From Oceanicola sp. 502str15 (GTDB lineage: Bacteria; Pseudomonadota; Alphaproteobacteria; Rhodobacterales; Rhodobacteraceae), in NCBI RefSeq assembly GCF_024105635.1, contig NZ_WYDQ01000001.1, positions 4,030,501 to 4,094,500 on the forward strand: a stretch of 64,000 nt of DNA. Reading direction: 5' to 3'. Both the position numbers and the translations under genes were made by a program. The notes under the pieces are model-generated. The model ran no database searches. It had not been told where the DNA came from and was given only the letters and a program-made list of their open reading frames with translations. This document shows positions 63,890 through 64,000 of the stretch, in pieces (position 1 is the first letter of the stretch; each line of letters starts with the position of its first letter).

Positions 63890-64000
63890 TCAGTTCACCA
63901 CGGGCTTTTCGCGGGTGATGTAGGCAAGGATCGGGTCAAGGTCAGTCGCCCAGATCGAGCGACGTTCCCAAGACGGCCCGGGCAGCCGGAAAGACGTGCC
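63890..64000 (-). CDS. C-terminal end of a phage gene, probably terminase large subunit (partial)
   Basis: Only the last 36 codons are in the window, ending with ERRSIWATDLDPILAYITREKPVVN (shown in parts: ERRSIWATDL and AYITREKPVVN). Immediately upstream of a lambda-type portal gene, the usual gene is terminase large subunit (gpA type) or a small head protein. The assignment rests on position. Confidence 0.4.
   Translation of the reverse strand, partial: GTSFRLPGPSWERRSIWATDLDPILAYITREKPVVN

Noticed and set aside
58809..64000. Gene transfer agent (RcGTA-like) cluster
   Set aside because: GTA clusters lack an adjacent integrase and att site and use a different head gene order; the portal here is lambda-type and the protease-capsid genes are fused.
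1..64000. CRISPR arrays, rRNA operon, insertion sequences, riboswitches
   Set aside because: No regularly spaced repeat array, rRNA sequence, transposase gene or recognisable riboswitch core was seen. Only one tRNA was found.

Overview
The window looks like chromosome of an alphaproteobacterium of the Rhodobacteraceae (Roseobacter/Rhodobacter group). The DNA is GC-rich throughout. It carries the alphaproteobacterial block pckA / chvI-chvG / hprK-rapZ-PTS IIA-HPr, a probable (2S)-methylsuccinyl-CoA dehydrogenase of the ethylmalonyl-CoA pathway, a triple peptide-deformylase cluster next to fmt, and several small protein families typical of this group (DUF1491, DUF2062, DUF3859, DUF6473). Nearly everything is ordinary, tightly packed chromosomal DNA with many 1-8 nt gene overlaps. 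Only the last ~5 kb is clearly accessory.

Layout. 1-6.4 kb: a truncated BON-domain protein, a DMT transporter, MnmD and a divergent FAD oxidoreductase resembling the other half of MnmC, a glutathionyl-hydroquinone reductase, two conserved unknowns and a MalY-type lyase. 6.5-9.2 kb: three tandem def paralogues (the third lacks catalytic residues), fmt and a small membrane protein. 9.5-15.4 kb (minus strand): a nine-gene run from ispH to rnhA. It includes an acyltransferase, a CdsA-like protein, a 122-aa membrane protein and a CDP-alcohol phosphatidyltransferase, which look like an accessory phospholipid pathway. 15.5-24 kb: cytochrome c, a NYN nuclease, folK, rpoZ, rel/spoT, DUF2062, pdxJ, a LysR regulator, small proteins and acpS. 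24.2-29.2 kb: two tandem signal peptidases, rnc, an EEP-family hydrolase, era, DUF1491 and recO. 29.2-34.1 kb: exported proteins, Mcd, a TSUP permease and two tandem DUF3859 proteins.

34.1-41.6 kb: pckA, divergent from chvIG, then hprK, rapZ, PTS IIA and HPr (a regulatory PTS with no sugar permease) and an acyltransferase. 41.6-47 kb: 3-hydroxybutyryl-CoA dehydrogenase, DUF6473, etfBA, a corrinoid adenosyltransferase and an SDR. The adenosyltransferase and ETF fit the B12- and flavin-dependent acyl-CoA chemistry implied by Mcd. 47-54.6 kb: an SH3-domain protein, parC, DUF898, an M48 protease, a lipoprotein and tuf with a strong terminator. 54.8-58.6 kb: a two-subunit molybdenum hydroxylase and ZntB.

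58.7-64 kb: an intact tRNA-Trp(CCA) followed by a phage-derived island on the minus strand: integrase, a small protein, DUF2190, gpW-like, a prohead protease/major-capsid fusion, a small protein, lambda-type portal, and the end of a probable terminase gene. The integrase sits directly behind the head genes, with no repressor, excisionase or replication genes between them. This is unusual for a complete prophage and leaves open a capsid-encoding satellite. The window ends inside the island.

Non-coding signals include five copies of a GTAGGG-palindrome repeat (two supply a gene's stop codon), a ~60-bp element of three 11-bp units present twice 33 kb apart in opposite orientation, a TTAA-N7-TTAA CtrA-type site ahead of an unknown gene, and LacI-like palindromes near pckA and etfBA.
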